Of a DNA stretch of 27,160 nucleotides, positions 19,965 through 27,160 are shown one piece after another; the stretch's first letter is position 1; the number at the start of each line of letters is the position of its first letter. A model generated the notes under the pieces. The model had not been told where the DNA came from, did no database searches, and was given only the letters and a program-made list of their open reading frames with translations. Made by a program: the position numbers and the translations under genes. This stretch comes from JAYWAM01 sp043782425 (GTDB taxonomy: Bacteria > Pseudomonadota > Gammaproteobacteria > Burkholderiales > Usitatibacteraceae), in assembly GCA_043782425.1 (NCBI GenBank), contig JAYWAM010000285.1, forward strand, positions 1 through 27,160, read 5' to 3'.

Positions 19965-22900
19965 ATGGCCGCGCCCAAACGTCAGCCGCGTGTCAGCATA
20001 ACGCCCAACCCGAGTGAACGCTATTCCCCTTTCCCTTTAACCGATCTACAGCAAGCCTATTGGGTAGGCGAACATAGCGGGTTGGAACTGGGCAAGATGG
20101 CCGCCCATCGCTTTGTAGAGTACGAAATCGCCGATTGCGATATGGCGCGTCTACAGCAGGCATGGCAGCGCGTCGTTCGACGCCATGACATGTTGCGCGC
20201 CATCGTCCTCCCCAGTGGGCAACAGCAGATTCTCGCCAGCGTTCCTGACTACCGCATCGAGGTCGAGGACCTGAGGGGCCAGCCCCCCGCGATGACAGCA
20301 GCGCGGCTCGGAGCAATTCGTCCGCGCATGACGCACGAAGGCGCCCCATCGCATCGCTGGCCGCTGTTCGAATTGCGCGCCAGCCTTTTGGAACAAGGCG
20401 TTGCCCGAATTCATCTGAGCACCAATCTCATCATTCACGATGGTCTGAGTTTGAAGTTGATGCTGGATGATTTCTATCGCTTCTACGCCGATCCGCATAT
20501 TGTCCTCCCTCCGTTCGAACTGTCTTTCCGTGATTATCAGTTGGCGTTGCTTGCGGCGAGCGATTCAGAACGCTCGAAACGCGACATGGATTACTGGCAT
20601 AGCCGACTCGCCACGCTTCCCCCTGCTCCGGAACTTCCGCTGGCCGCAAGCCCTAGCGCTTTGGCTTCGGTTTGCTTCAAGCGCTGGACCGCGCGGCTGG
20701 AAGCGCAACCCTGGCAGCGACTCAAAGCACGGGCTTTCAAGGCCGGGCTGACGCCGTCGTCGGTACTTTGCGCCGCCTATGCTGAGGTTCTCGCAGTGTG
20801 GAGCAAGCGCGCCAAGTTCACGCTCAATTTTCTGGTGGGAAACCGCGCGCGCCTCCACCCCGAGGTGAAGGATATAGTCGGGCCATTCAGCAGTACCGTG
20901 CTGGTCGAAGTGGATGCAACACTGCCTGGCACGTTCGAAGTGCGCGCGCAACGCCTGCAAGAACAACTGGTGCGCGATCTGGCTCACAACTCAGTGAGCG
21001 GTGTTCAGGTGATCCGCGACGCCGCAAGGATACAGGGCTGGGATTCGAGCGCCGTCATGCCTATTGTGTTCGCCAATGTAATCTTCAGTGAGATGGGTAA
21101 TCAGGAAGCTTCGCCCATTACCTGGAACAAGGTCTACCACGCGGTACAGACGCCGCAGGTGTATGTGGATCATCAGGTGCGCGAGGAGGAGGGCGAGCTG
21201 GTGCTCAACTGGGATTGCGTGCCAGAGCTTTTTCCAGCAGGTCTTCTTGACGACATGTTCGCGGCCTACTCCAGTCTCGTAAGCCGTCTCGCCAGTGACG
21301 AAGCCGCCTGGCAAGAGCCTGACACGGGCCGCACGCTTCTGCCGCGCGCCCATCTCGAACTTCAGAACCTCATGAATGCCACTGAAGTCCCTATTGGCGA
21401 GGAAATGTTGCATACCCTGTTCATCGCACAGGCAGCGCAACGGCCACAGCAGATTGCCGTCATCAGCGCCAATCGAACTCTCACGTATCAGGCGCTTGAC
21501 CGCCTGTCGAACCAGGTGGCTCATTGGCTGCGTCGCGCCGGCGCCCAGCCGGGCATGCTGGTTGCGGTTGCAATGGAAAAGGGCTGGGAGCAGGTGGTGG
21601 CGGTTTTGGGCATTCTTAAATCTGGCGCTGCTTACATGCCGGTTGAACCGGGCGACCCAAAAGAACGGCTCTCCTTTCTACTGCCGCCGGGACAGCTTTT
21701 ACTTACCCAGCCCTGGCTAAATGAAGACACAAGGTGGCCTGTAGGAGTGCGTCGCCTTTGCATTGCCGATGACAGCCTTGCAGCCGAAGACGACGCAGCG
21801 CTCGACTGCGTGCAACGAGCGAGCGATCTTGCCTACGTCATTTTCACTTCGGGTTCTACCGGGCGGCCCAAGGGAGTCATGATTGAGCACCGCGCAGCGG
21901 CGAACACTATCATTGACCTGAACCAGCGCTTTGAGGTCGGGCCCGATGACCGGACACTCGCGCTGTCTGCGTTGAGCTTTGATTTATCCGTATACGACAT
22001 CTTCGGCATGCTGGCTGCGGGCGGAGCGATTGTTTTTCCGCAAGCATCGGGCCTGCGCGATCCCAATCATTGGGCGGATTTAGTGAAGCGTGAGCGCGTC
22101 ACAATTTGGAATTCGGTACCAGCATTCATGGCGATGTATGTCGAGTGCCGCGCGATGCAGAGCGGGCAACGCCCCGATTCCTTGCGACTGGTCTGGATGA
22201 GTGGCGACTGGATACCGCTAACGCTGCCAGCGCAGATTCGTGCGCTGCTGCCAGCAGCGCAGATCATAAGCATGGGCGGCGCCACGGAAGCCTCGATCTG
22301 GTCCATTGCCTACCCCGTAATCGAGATCGATCCGGCATGGAAGAGCGTTCCCTACGGGCGTCCTCTGGGTAACCAGCGCTTTCATGTATTCAACCAGCAC
22401 TTTAACCCTTGCCCCACCTGGGTTCCCGGCGAGCTTTACATCGCAGGTCGCGGTCTTGCCAGAGGTTTTTATCAAGACGCAGAGCGCACGCGCGCCGCCT
22501 TCATCCAACACCCGAAGACGGGCGAGACTTTGTATCGCACCGGCGACTGGGGCCGGTATCTTCCCGACGGAAATATCGAGTTTCTCGGGCGCGAAGACAC
22601 CCAGGTAAAAATTCGCGGCTTCCGCGTTGAATGCGGAGAAATCGAATACGCGCTGCGCCAGCATGCGGATGTGCGCGATGCGGTCGTGGTGGCGCGCGCC
22701 TTGGCGCGATCCTCCGCTGGCGCGCGCGGCGGAGATAACACCCTGGTCGCCTATGTTGTTGCGCAACCTGGGGCAGCGCTTTCCATTGACGCAATACGCA
22801 CTTTCCTCCAGGGTTATCTGCGTGACTACATGGTGCCGGCGTCCTTCGTCACGCTCGATGCACTGCCGCTTTCCTCGAACGGAAAAGTCGAGCGCAATCG

Positions 22901-24005
22901 CTTGCCTGCTCCCGATGCGGTCATTGGACCGGAAAAGGCTTTTGTTGCGCCGCGCGATGACATGGAGAGGCAGTTAGCCGCCATCTGGCAGGAGATACTT
23001 GGTGTGCAGAACGTGGGGATTTCGGACAACTTCTTCGAGCTCGGCGGACATTCACTGCTAGGTCTGCGCATGCTGGCGCGCATCGAGGATATCTACGCCA
23101 AGAACTTGCCGCTCAGCAGTCTTTTCGATGGGGGAACAGTCGAGCATCTGGCAGCCCAAATACGCCAAACTCAAACACAAAAGCCCGCGTCGCCGCTGGT
23201 TGTGCTCCAGGCGAGCGGCTCGAAAGTGCCGTTCGTGTGCGTGCACCCATCCGGGGGGAATGTCTTGTGCTATTCGGATCTGTCGCGCCTGCTTGGCCCT
23301 GAGCAGCCGTTCTACGGATTGCAGAGCGACTTCGAGCGCGAAGAGCCGGTTGCGCTCGAACACATGGCGTCTGAATACGTGACAGCGCTAAGAGCGATAC
23401 AACCGCGCGGCCCCTACCGTCTCGGTGGCTGGTCGTTCGGCGGACTGGTGGCTTTTGAAATGGCGCAGCAGTTGCACCTGCAAGGCGAGGATATTGCATC
23501 GCTCGCACTCATCGATAGCTGGCCGCCTACATTACGTGCTGCGCCCGCTCATGACGATCTTGAGTTGCTCGCCGCGTTTGTGCGCGACCTGGGCGGCTGG
23601 CGAGTTGATGGACTGCGTATTTCTCACGAAGATTTTGGGCACCTCAACCCCGACGAGCAACTCAATGTTTGCCTTGAGCGGCTGCAATCGGCAAACGTCT
23701 TGCCTGCGGAGCTGTCAGTGCAACGGGTGCGTCCACTGCTCAATACCTTTAAGCACAATGTAAGGGCTGGAGCACGCTACTCGCCTAGACCCTACTCCAA
23801 GCGTATTACATTGCTGCGTACGCAAAAACAGGCGTTCGATGATTTCCCCTGCCCGGTGCGCCATCCAGACTACGGCTGGAAAGACCTCACTTCTGAACGG
23901 GTTGATATCCACGAGCTTCCGGGGAACCACTATACCTTGCTTGCCGAGCCCAACGTATCGGCTATCGCGCAGATGCTGCGCAATCTTGACGCGCAGCCTG
24001 CTTGA
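19965..24005 (+). CDS. NRPS: Cy-type condensation, adenylation (Cys predicted), PCP, thioesterase
   Basis: A 1346-residue termination module. Residues ~20-440 are a heterocyclisation (Cy) type condensation domain: FPLTDLQQAYWVGE near the start and TPQVYVDHQ later are Cy hallmarks. The usual DxxxxD motif reads NLIIHD (Asn154, Asp159), and the usual FTS reads FAN (370-371), so ring formation may be impaired. The adenylation domain (~465-970) has VIFTSGSTGRPKGVM, YRTGDWGRYLPDGNIEFLGR and SSNGKVER; the pocket residues read D-L-Y-N-W-S-M-I-W-K, eight of ten matching the cysteine code DLYNLSLIWK. The carrier Ser1030 is in LGGHS. The thioesterase (~1095-1346) has GWSFGG (Ser1157), Asp1184 and His1322. 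With no upstream module of its own, it should accept Ser from the stand-alone A-PCP protein. Its start is one base after the AurF-like stop. Confidence 0.93.
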   Translation: MAAPKRQPRVSITPNPSERYSPFPLTDLQQAYWVGEHSGLELGKMAAHRFVEYEIADCDMARLQQAWQRVVRRHDMLRAIVLPSGQQQILASVPDYRIEVEDLRGQPPAMTAARLGAIRPRMTHEGAPSHRWPLFELRASLLEQGVARIHLSTNLIIHDGLSLKLMLDDFYRFYADPHIVLPPFELSFRDYQLALLAASDSERSKRDMDYWHSRLATLPPAPELPLAASPSALASVCFKRWTARLEAQPWQRLKARAFKAGLTPSSVLCAAYAEVLAVWSKRAKFTLNFLVGNRARLHPEVKDIVGPFSSTVLVEVDATLPGTFEVRAQRLQEQLVRDLAHNSVSGVQVIRDAARIQGWDSSAVMPIVFANVIFSEMGNQEASPITWNKVYHAVQTPQVYVDHQVREEEGELVLNWDCVPELFPAGLLDDMFAAYSSLVSRLASDEAAWQEPDTGRTLLPRAHLELQNLMNATEVPIGEEMLHTLFIAQAAQRPQQIAVISANRTLTYQALDRLSNQVAHWLRRAGAQPGMLVAVAMEKGWEQVVAVLGILKSGAAYMPVEPGDPKERLSFLLPPGQLLLTQPWLNEDTRWPVGVRRLCIADDSLAAEDDAALDCVQRASDLAYVIFTSGSTGRPKGVMIEHRAAANTIIDLNQRFEVGPDDRTLALSALSFDLSVYDIFGMLAAGGAIVFPQASGLRDPNHWADLVKRERVTIWNSVPAFMAMYVECRAMQSGQRPDSLRLVWMSGDWIPLTLPAQIRALLPAAQIISMGGATEASIWSIAYPVIEIDPAWKSVPYGRPLGNQRFHVFNQHFNPCPTWVPGELYIAGRGLARGFYQDAERTRAAFIQHPKTGETLYRTGDWGRYLPDGNIEFLGREDTQVKIRGFRVECGEIEYALRQHADVRDAVVVARALARSSAGARGGDNTLVAYVVAQPGAALSIDAIRTFLQGYLRDYMVPASFVTLDALPLSSNGKVERNRLPAPDAVIGPEKAFVAPRDDMERQLAAIWQEILGVQNVGISDNFFELGGHSLLGLRMLARIEDIYAKNLPLSSLFDGGTVEHLAAQIRQTQTQKPASPLVVLQASGSKVPFVCVHPSGGNVLCYSDLSRLLGPEQPFYGLQSDFEREEPVALEHMASEYVTALRAIQPRGPYRLGGWSFGGLVAFEMAQQLHLQGEDIASLALIDSWPPTLRAAPAHDDLELLAAFVRDLGGWRVDGLRISHEDFGHLNPDEQLNVCLERLQSANVLPAELSVQRVRPLLNTFKHNVRAGARYSPRPYSKRITLLRTQKQAFDDFPCPVRHPDYGWKDLTSERVDIHELPGNHYTLLAEPNVSAIAQMLRNLDAQPA

Positions 24006-24136
24006 ATGAAGCGCCGTTGTCGGCTTACGCGCGTCGTGGCATGGCCGGGCCAGCATGCTTTAGCTCTCATTGATTTCACGCTAACGCCAGTTGACCATCT
24101 TGCAATCGAGAACGACGGCTAGAAAGACGAAAGCTT

Positions 24137-24904
24137 ATGCCAGATTGGAATATCGCGGTAATCGCGCTAGCCACACTGGGGACGGCGTTTCTCAGTGGCA
24201 TATTCGGCATGGTTGGCGGGGCGATATTAATCGGTATATTACTGTTGGTTTTACCGGTGCCCGCCGCAATGACCCTGCATGCTGTTGCGCAATTGACAGC
24301 CAATGGGCAACGTGCAGTGGTATGGCGTTCGTTCGTCATGTGGCGCTCATTGCTCGGGTATCTGTTGGGGAGCGCTGCCGTTTTATCTCTGATGGCGCTG
24401 TGGCAGATAGCGCTTCCCAAGCCGTGGATTTATCTGTGTCTGGGCATCCTGCCGTTTGTCGCGCTGCTTGTTCCGAAGGAATACACGCCGGATATCCGGC
24501 GCAAGGGTGCGCCGCTTGCCGCCGGTATGTTGGTCATGATATTGCTGCTGTTAGCCGGGGTGCCGGGGTCGACGCTCGACATGTTCTTCCAGGGCAAGGA
24601 ACTCGACAGGCGCATAGTCATTGCCACCAAAGCCGCGCTGCAAACTTTCGGCAACATCGCCAAGTATGGTTATTTTGCCTTTGTTGTGGTGGCAGTGAAA
24701 GAACCTGGCGGCGTGTCGAGTACGTTCGATCTGCCCTTGTGGATCATTGTCATGACGGCTGTGCTGGCGGTTTGCGGCACCTTGTTAGCCAAACCAGTAT
24801 TGCATCGCTTTAGCGATCATAGCTTTCACTATTGGGCGCGGCGGCTCATCCTGGGGGTTGGCGCTGTCTATCTGGTGCAGGGAGTGATTGGCTTGCTGCG
24901 CTAG
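24137..24904 (+). CDS. TSUP family membrane transporter (TauE/SafE-like)
   Basis: A 255-residue inner-membrane protein of the sulfite/organosulfonate exporter family (TauE/SafE, PF01925 type), with about seven to eight hydrophobic helices. The N-terminal block GTAFLSGIFGMVGGAILIG and the later AVAQLTANGQRA stretch are typical of the family. Family members move sulfite, sulfoacetate, sulfolactate or related anions. Two roles suit the context: export of a sulfonated NRPS product, or export of sulfite from sulfur metabolism. It begins 131 bases after the NRPS stop on the same strand, with only a weak ribosome site (GACGAAAG) before ATG 24137, so it could be last in the NRPS operon. Its 3' end overlaps the convergent lipoprotein gene by 59 bases. 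Confidence 0.85.
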   Translation: MPDWNIAVIALATLGTAFLSGIFGMVGGAILIGILLLVLPVPAAMTLHAVAQLTANGQRAVVWRSFVMWRSLLGYLLGSAAVLSLMALWQIALPKPWIYLCLGILPFVALLVPKEYTPDIRRKGAPLAAGMLVMILLLLAGVPGSTLDMFFQGKELDRRIVIATKAALQTFGNIAKYGYFAFVVVAVKEPGGVSSTFDLPLWIIVMTAVLAVCGTLLAKPVLHRFSDHSFHYWARRLILGVGAVYLVQGVIGLLR

Positions 24905-25976
24905 CGCCGCCTTTGTTTTTTTCATTGTCGGTGTGTATCTCTGCGATACCAATACCCTGTTCGCCAGCGACGGAGTACAGGAGGAAAGTTCTGCCCTGAT
25001 CGACAAAAATCGCCGGATCGCGCAACTGGCGAACCGGTTCTCGCGCCGGTCCGCGTTCCGAAGGTTTGAGAGGCAAGGTTGCGCCTTCCCATTCACGCTC
25101 TGGTTCGAGGATTACTCGCGCGGGAGTTTCGCGCCAGTTCTGCCATTGCGCACTGAGTGCAATAGTTGACAACAGGATGCGCTCGGGGTTGTCGCCGACG
25201 AGTGAATAAAACACCTGTAGGGTATCGCCTTGCACCTTTACCGCGGAATGGCGCATATTTTTGGAAAACAGCGTAGGACCTTTTTCAAAGCCGCTTAGCC
25301 CGTCGGCCGAGCGGTAGAAAACTCCCGGCATGGCTAGAGCGTAATAGGACCCGGCCCAGTGAAACACACGAAAAAACCAGTTGCCCAGCGCTTCCGTCTG
25401 GGCCTTGAAATCTAGGCCATTCTTTGATCTCGCCACATAGGAGAACTCCTTGATATTGCCGGTTTCTTCCTCAGTTCCCGCGATGTAGGGAGGGCAATGA
25501 AAATACATGCGAATTTCGCGCGCTTTTTCGTCCACAATGACGTCCGGCGAGGCGAGGTGCTTTTTCTTTGCCCACTTGGAATTGGAAGCCGAATCGCAGA
25601 TGGTGCCTTCAAGTTTCAAGGCGCCCGGCTCAAAAATCTTCCACGGCCCCTCTATGTGGTTAGCGTAAGCCATCCGGATATACTGGCCGTGGTGATGCGC
25701 AAAATAAAGGTAGTACTTACCGAGAGGATTACTCACCCAGTCGGGCACTCGAATCAAGGAGGGGTCGCCGATATTTTCCCCGTCGTGGCCCGCAAGCATT
25801 TGCGGCGTGATGATAGGATTGGTCGCGAGACGCTCAACTCTCAGCGTCGGCTTATCTACAGCGGGCGGGATCGGGGGCGGTGCAGTCGTGGCGTTGCTCG
25901 GTTTTGGCAGAGAAGAACACCCCCCCAAGAACAAGACAGCGACCATAGCCGTCACAGCCAAGTAGCGTACAAACAT
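24846..25976 (-). CDS. Lipoprotein with glycosidase-like five-bladed propeller (GH43/GH32 fold)
   Basis: A 376-residue lipoprotein. Start is taken at ATG 25976, giving MFVRYLAVTAMVAVLFLGGC, a clear lipobox with Cys20, and a GGGGT-type ribosome site (AAAGGGGTGG) just before it. A longer frame to 26054 would put an unlikely 26 residues in front of the signal. After a Pro/Thr-rich linker the body has propeller blocks of the GH43/GH32 superfamily: GDPSLIRVPDW, KYYLYFAHHHGQYIRMAYA, HLASPDVIVDE, MYFHCPP, and QLRDPAIFVDQGRTFLLYS. Acidic residues in those blocks are where family catalysts lie, but I cannot tell an active enzyme from a binding protein. The last ~20 residues are Gln/Pro-rich, unlike the rest, and lie over the end of the TSUP gene, so the original stop was perhaps lost. 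Confidence 0.75.
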   Translation of the reverse strand: MFVRYLAVTAMVAVLFLGGCSSLPKPSNATTAPPPIPPAVDKPTLRVERLATNPIITPQMLAGHDGENIGDPSLIRVPDWVSNPLGKYYLYFAHHHGQYIRMAYANHIEGPWKIFEPGALKLEGTICDSASNSKWAKKKHLASPDVIVDEKAREIRMYFHCPPYIAGTEEETGNIKEFSYVARSKNGLDFKAQTEALGNWFFRVFHWAGSYYALAMPGVFYRSADGLSGFEKGPTLFSKNMRHSAVKVQGDTLQVFYSLVGDNPERILLSTIALSAQWQNWRETPARVILEPEREWEGATLPLKPSERGPAREPVRQLRDPAIFVDQGRTFLLYSVAGEQGIGIAEIHTDNEKNKGGASAASQSLPAPDRQRQPPG

Positions 25977-25996
25977 GAAACCACCCCTTTGAAAAA

Positions 25997-26236
25997 TTAC
26001 GCCCCAGGTTTCCTGCCTGGGCTTTTTGGCGGGATATAGCCTGCGACACGACACAGTATCCCCTCAATTTTTTTGCCATCGTTGTAGCGCACAACGCTGC
26101 ACTTCGATATCTCACCTTTTGCAGACAGGTCAGTTAACAGGAAACGCACCTTGGTCAGCGGCATTCCCGTCGCCGCGGCGATTTCCGAATCGAGCCGTTG
26201 ACCATTCTTTTTGAGGTATTGCATGATTTCGTGCAT
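25997..26236 (-). CDS. Small winged-helix DNA-binding protein
   Basis: A 79-residue protein whose first 60 residues look like a winged helix: IMQYLKKNGQRLDSEIAAATGMPLTKV is helix-turn-helix and GEISKCSVVRYNDGKK is the wing, ending IEGILCRVAGYIPPKSPGR. It is of the size of single-domain regulators such as FaeA/FeoC-like or MarR-fragment proteins, none of which I can assign. ATG 26236 has GGAG about 9 bases upstream on its strand. The lipoprotein gene begins 20 bases after its stop on the same strand, and a hairpin lies over the gene's last codons, so it may control that gene or be separated from it. Function is not known. Confidence 0.7.
   Translation of the reverse strand: MHEIMQYLKKNGQRLDSEIAAATGMPLTKVRFLLTDLSAKGEISKCSVVRYNDGKKIEGILCRVAGYIPPKSPGRKPGA
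26001..26027. terminator. Hairpin with T-runs on both sides
   Basis: CCCAGG (26003-26008) pairs with CCTGGG (26016-26021). On the plus strand TTTTT follows at 26023-26027; on the minus strand GTAATTTTT follows. It overlaps the last codons of the winged-helix gene and precedes the lipoprotein start, so as a minus-strand terminator it would separate the two genes. Confidence 0.5.
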
Positions 26237-26328
26237 AGCATATGCTCCACATTGACCGGAAAACCTGCATTGCGCCTATTGCGATGGCGTGGAGACAGGG
26301 CTCGCAACTTTTGTAAGCCCTAGTTGTG

Positions 26329-26404
26329 TGGCTCCCCGACCTGGGCTCGAACCAGGGACCTGCGGATTAACAGTCCGTCGCTCTACCAACTGAGCTATCA
26401 GGGA
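26329..26404 (-). tRNA. tRNA-Asn (anticodon GTT)
   Basis: On the minus strand the sequence folds as a full 76-base cloverleaf with CCA encoded. The acceptor arms are TCCCTGA and TCGGGGA, with one G-T pair. The D-arm block is GCTCAGTTGGTAGAGC. The anticodon loop is CTGTTAAT with GTT, and the T-arm is CCTGGTTCGAGCCCAGG. GTT reads the Asn codons AAC and AAU. No integrase or foreign gene lies directly beside it in the window. Confidence 0.96.
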
Positions 26405-26526
26405 ATTGTTCTGCAAAGCCCGAAATTATAGCGGTGAGTAGGTGCCGGGTCAATTTCAAAATGTCGAAAATGTGGGAATTGAGGGAATTTATGAGTAATT
26501 GACGCTTTTTTGAAATAGTAAAAGTT

Positions 26527-26589
26527 CGTCATCCCAGCCGCAGCCTGCCCTCGAATGCTTTAATCGGGGGCAGGGACGACGCTTTTTTT
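26527..26589 (+). terminator. Terminator-like hairpin between HD-GYP gene and tRNA
   Basis: CCTGCCC (26544-26550) pairs with GGGCAGG (26568-26574), with outer CGTC/GACG (26527-26530 and 26575-26578) and then seven Ts (26583-26589) on the plus strand. No plus-strand gene lies upstream, so it may instead end the minus-strand HD-GYP transcript, on which a less regular T-rich stretch follows. The rest of 26405-26526 shows nothing recognisable. Confidence 0.45.
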
Positions 26590-26630
26590 CGCTTGACCGA
26601 GTGACATGAAGGTCAGAGCGCATAAGCTGC

Positions 26631-27160
26631 TCAGCGCTGCAGATCAAGACGGCTGTAGCGACCGGTATTGTCGCCTACATGGCCGCGATTGAGGGCGTAC
26701 TTGATCTTGGATCGGGCTTGCAGGAATGGAGAATCTTGTGCGGCTTTTCCTAAAAAGGCATCCAGGTCTTTGTGCTCCTTGCGCAAACGGTCGATCAGCA
26801 CGAGAAATATTTCAGTCAAATCCGGGTCGAACTGTCGGCCTTTAAGCCCAGCAATTTCATCGATGGCGGCATCGATGTGCCAAGCCTCTTTATACGGGCG
26901 CTTGTGGGTCAAGGCGTCGAACACGTCCGCCAATGCGGTAATTCGCGCCGCCAGGGGTATTCCCGCACCCGAGCAAATACCCGGATAGCCGTTGCCATCC
27001 CACCATTCGTGGTGCGAGAGAGCAATTTCTTCCGCCATTTGCATTTGCGGGATATTGCTTCTGGACAACAGCTCCGCGCCGACTGTAGCGTGGGTGCGCA
27101 TAATTGCTTGTTCAGCCGCATTCAGCTTGCCAGGCTTGAGCAAAATGGCGTCGGGCACGC
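26631..27160 (-). CDS. HD-GYP domain protein, C-terminal part (cyclic-di-GMP phosphodiesterase)
   Basis: The gene enters from beyond the right edge; the frame is open to base 27160 and the VPDAILLKPGKLN block seen at the edge is an internal HD-GYP motif, not a start. About 176 residues remain. Seen: HATVGAELL with the metal-binding His, SHHEWWDGNGYP (the second HH and the GYP motif), AGIPLAARI and LADVFDALTHKRPYK, all typical of HD-GYP enzymes, which cut cyclic-di-GMP to GMP. The HD pair lies off the window, so catalysis cannot be judged. The tail (KYALNRGHVGDNTGRYSRLDLQR) is not conserved. Sensor or receiver domains of the N-terminus are unknown. Confidence 0.9.
   Translation of the reverse strand, partial: VPDAILLKPGKLNAAEQAIMRTHATVGAELLSRSNIPQMQMAEEIALSHHEWWDGNGYPGICSGAGIPLAARITALADVFDALTHKRPYKEAWHIDAAIDEIAGLKGRQFDPDLTEIFLVLIDRLRKEHKDLDAFLGKAAQDSPFLQARSKIKYALNRGHVGDNTGRYSRLDLQR

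Noticed and set aside
11826..24005. Enterobactin-type siderophore cluster because of the EntF-like serine code
   Set aside because: There are no dihydroxybenzoate genes, no aryl carrier and no TonB receptor, and the second module reads as cysteine.
25977..26054. A longer N-terminus for the propeller lipoprotein
   Set aside because: The added 26 residues precede a complete lipoprotein signal and overlap the winged-helix gene; ATG 25976 has the ribosome site.
1..27160. CRISPR arrays, integrons or rRNA genes
   Set aside because: No regularly spaced repeats, no attC-like series and no rRNA sequence were seen.

Overview
The window looks like a chromosomal segment of a chemolithotrophic, sulfur-oxidising proteobacterium. 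It has sox genes, many c-type cytochromes and mixed GC content. Gene style suggests a betaproteobacterium, perhaps of the Gallionellaceae/Sulfuricellaceae kind; that placement is inference only. Both ends cut genes: soxA on the left and an HD-GYP gene on the right.

Layout. (1) 1-4200, + strand: the 3' end of soxA, soxX, a strong terminator, soxB, a SoxH-like metallo-beta-lactamase and a SoxW-like thioredoxin, together a periplasmic thiosulfate-oxidation block. (2) 4220-13673: cysQ (PAP phosphatase), a sulfotransferase, an Sfp-type phosphopantetheinyl transferase, a large beta-propeller di-haem cytochrome, cysC (APS kinase), a second sulfotransferase and a free-standing NRPS adenylation-carrier protein whose pocket reads as serine. 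(3) 13855-17942: the tail of an IS3-type transposase, directly followed by a GC-rich three-gene redox cassette. It encodes a NirB-like flavoprotein fused to a BFD [2Fe-2S] domain and a di-haem-b membrane domain, an 11-haem membrane-anchored cytochrome, and a Tll0287-like haem lipoprotein. (4) 18201-24905: a secreted cupin with its own terminator (- strand), then an AurF-type di-iron oxygenase and a Cy-A-PCP-TE NRPS predicted to load cysteine, and a TSUP (TauE/SafE) transporter. (5) 24846-27160, - strand: a five-bladed-propeller lipoprotein, a small winged-helix protein, tRNA-Asn(GTT) and a truncated HD-GYP phosphodiesterase.

How the parts may work together. Regions 2 and 4 read as one natural-product cluster split by the redox cassette. 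The PPTase arms the carriers. Ser-PCP and Cys-PCP are condensed by a Cy-type domain and the product is released by the thioesterase. AurF-like oxidation and one or two sulfotransferases would tailor it. CysC makes the PAPS donor and CysQ destroys the inhibitory by-product PAP. The Cy domain has lost two of its usual catalytic residues, so whether a thiazoline forms is open. I know of no described product with this gene set, but I could not search.

The redox cassette is a second notable system. Its first protein alone carries a full path from NAD(P)H through FAD, an iron-sulfur cluster and two b haems across the membrane, and the next gene encodes an 11-haem cytochrome.
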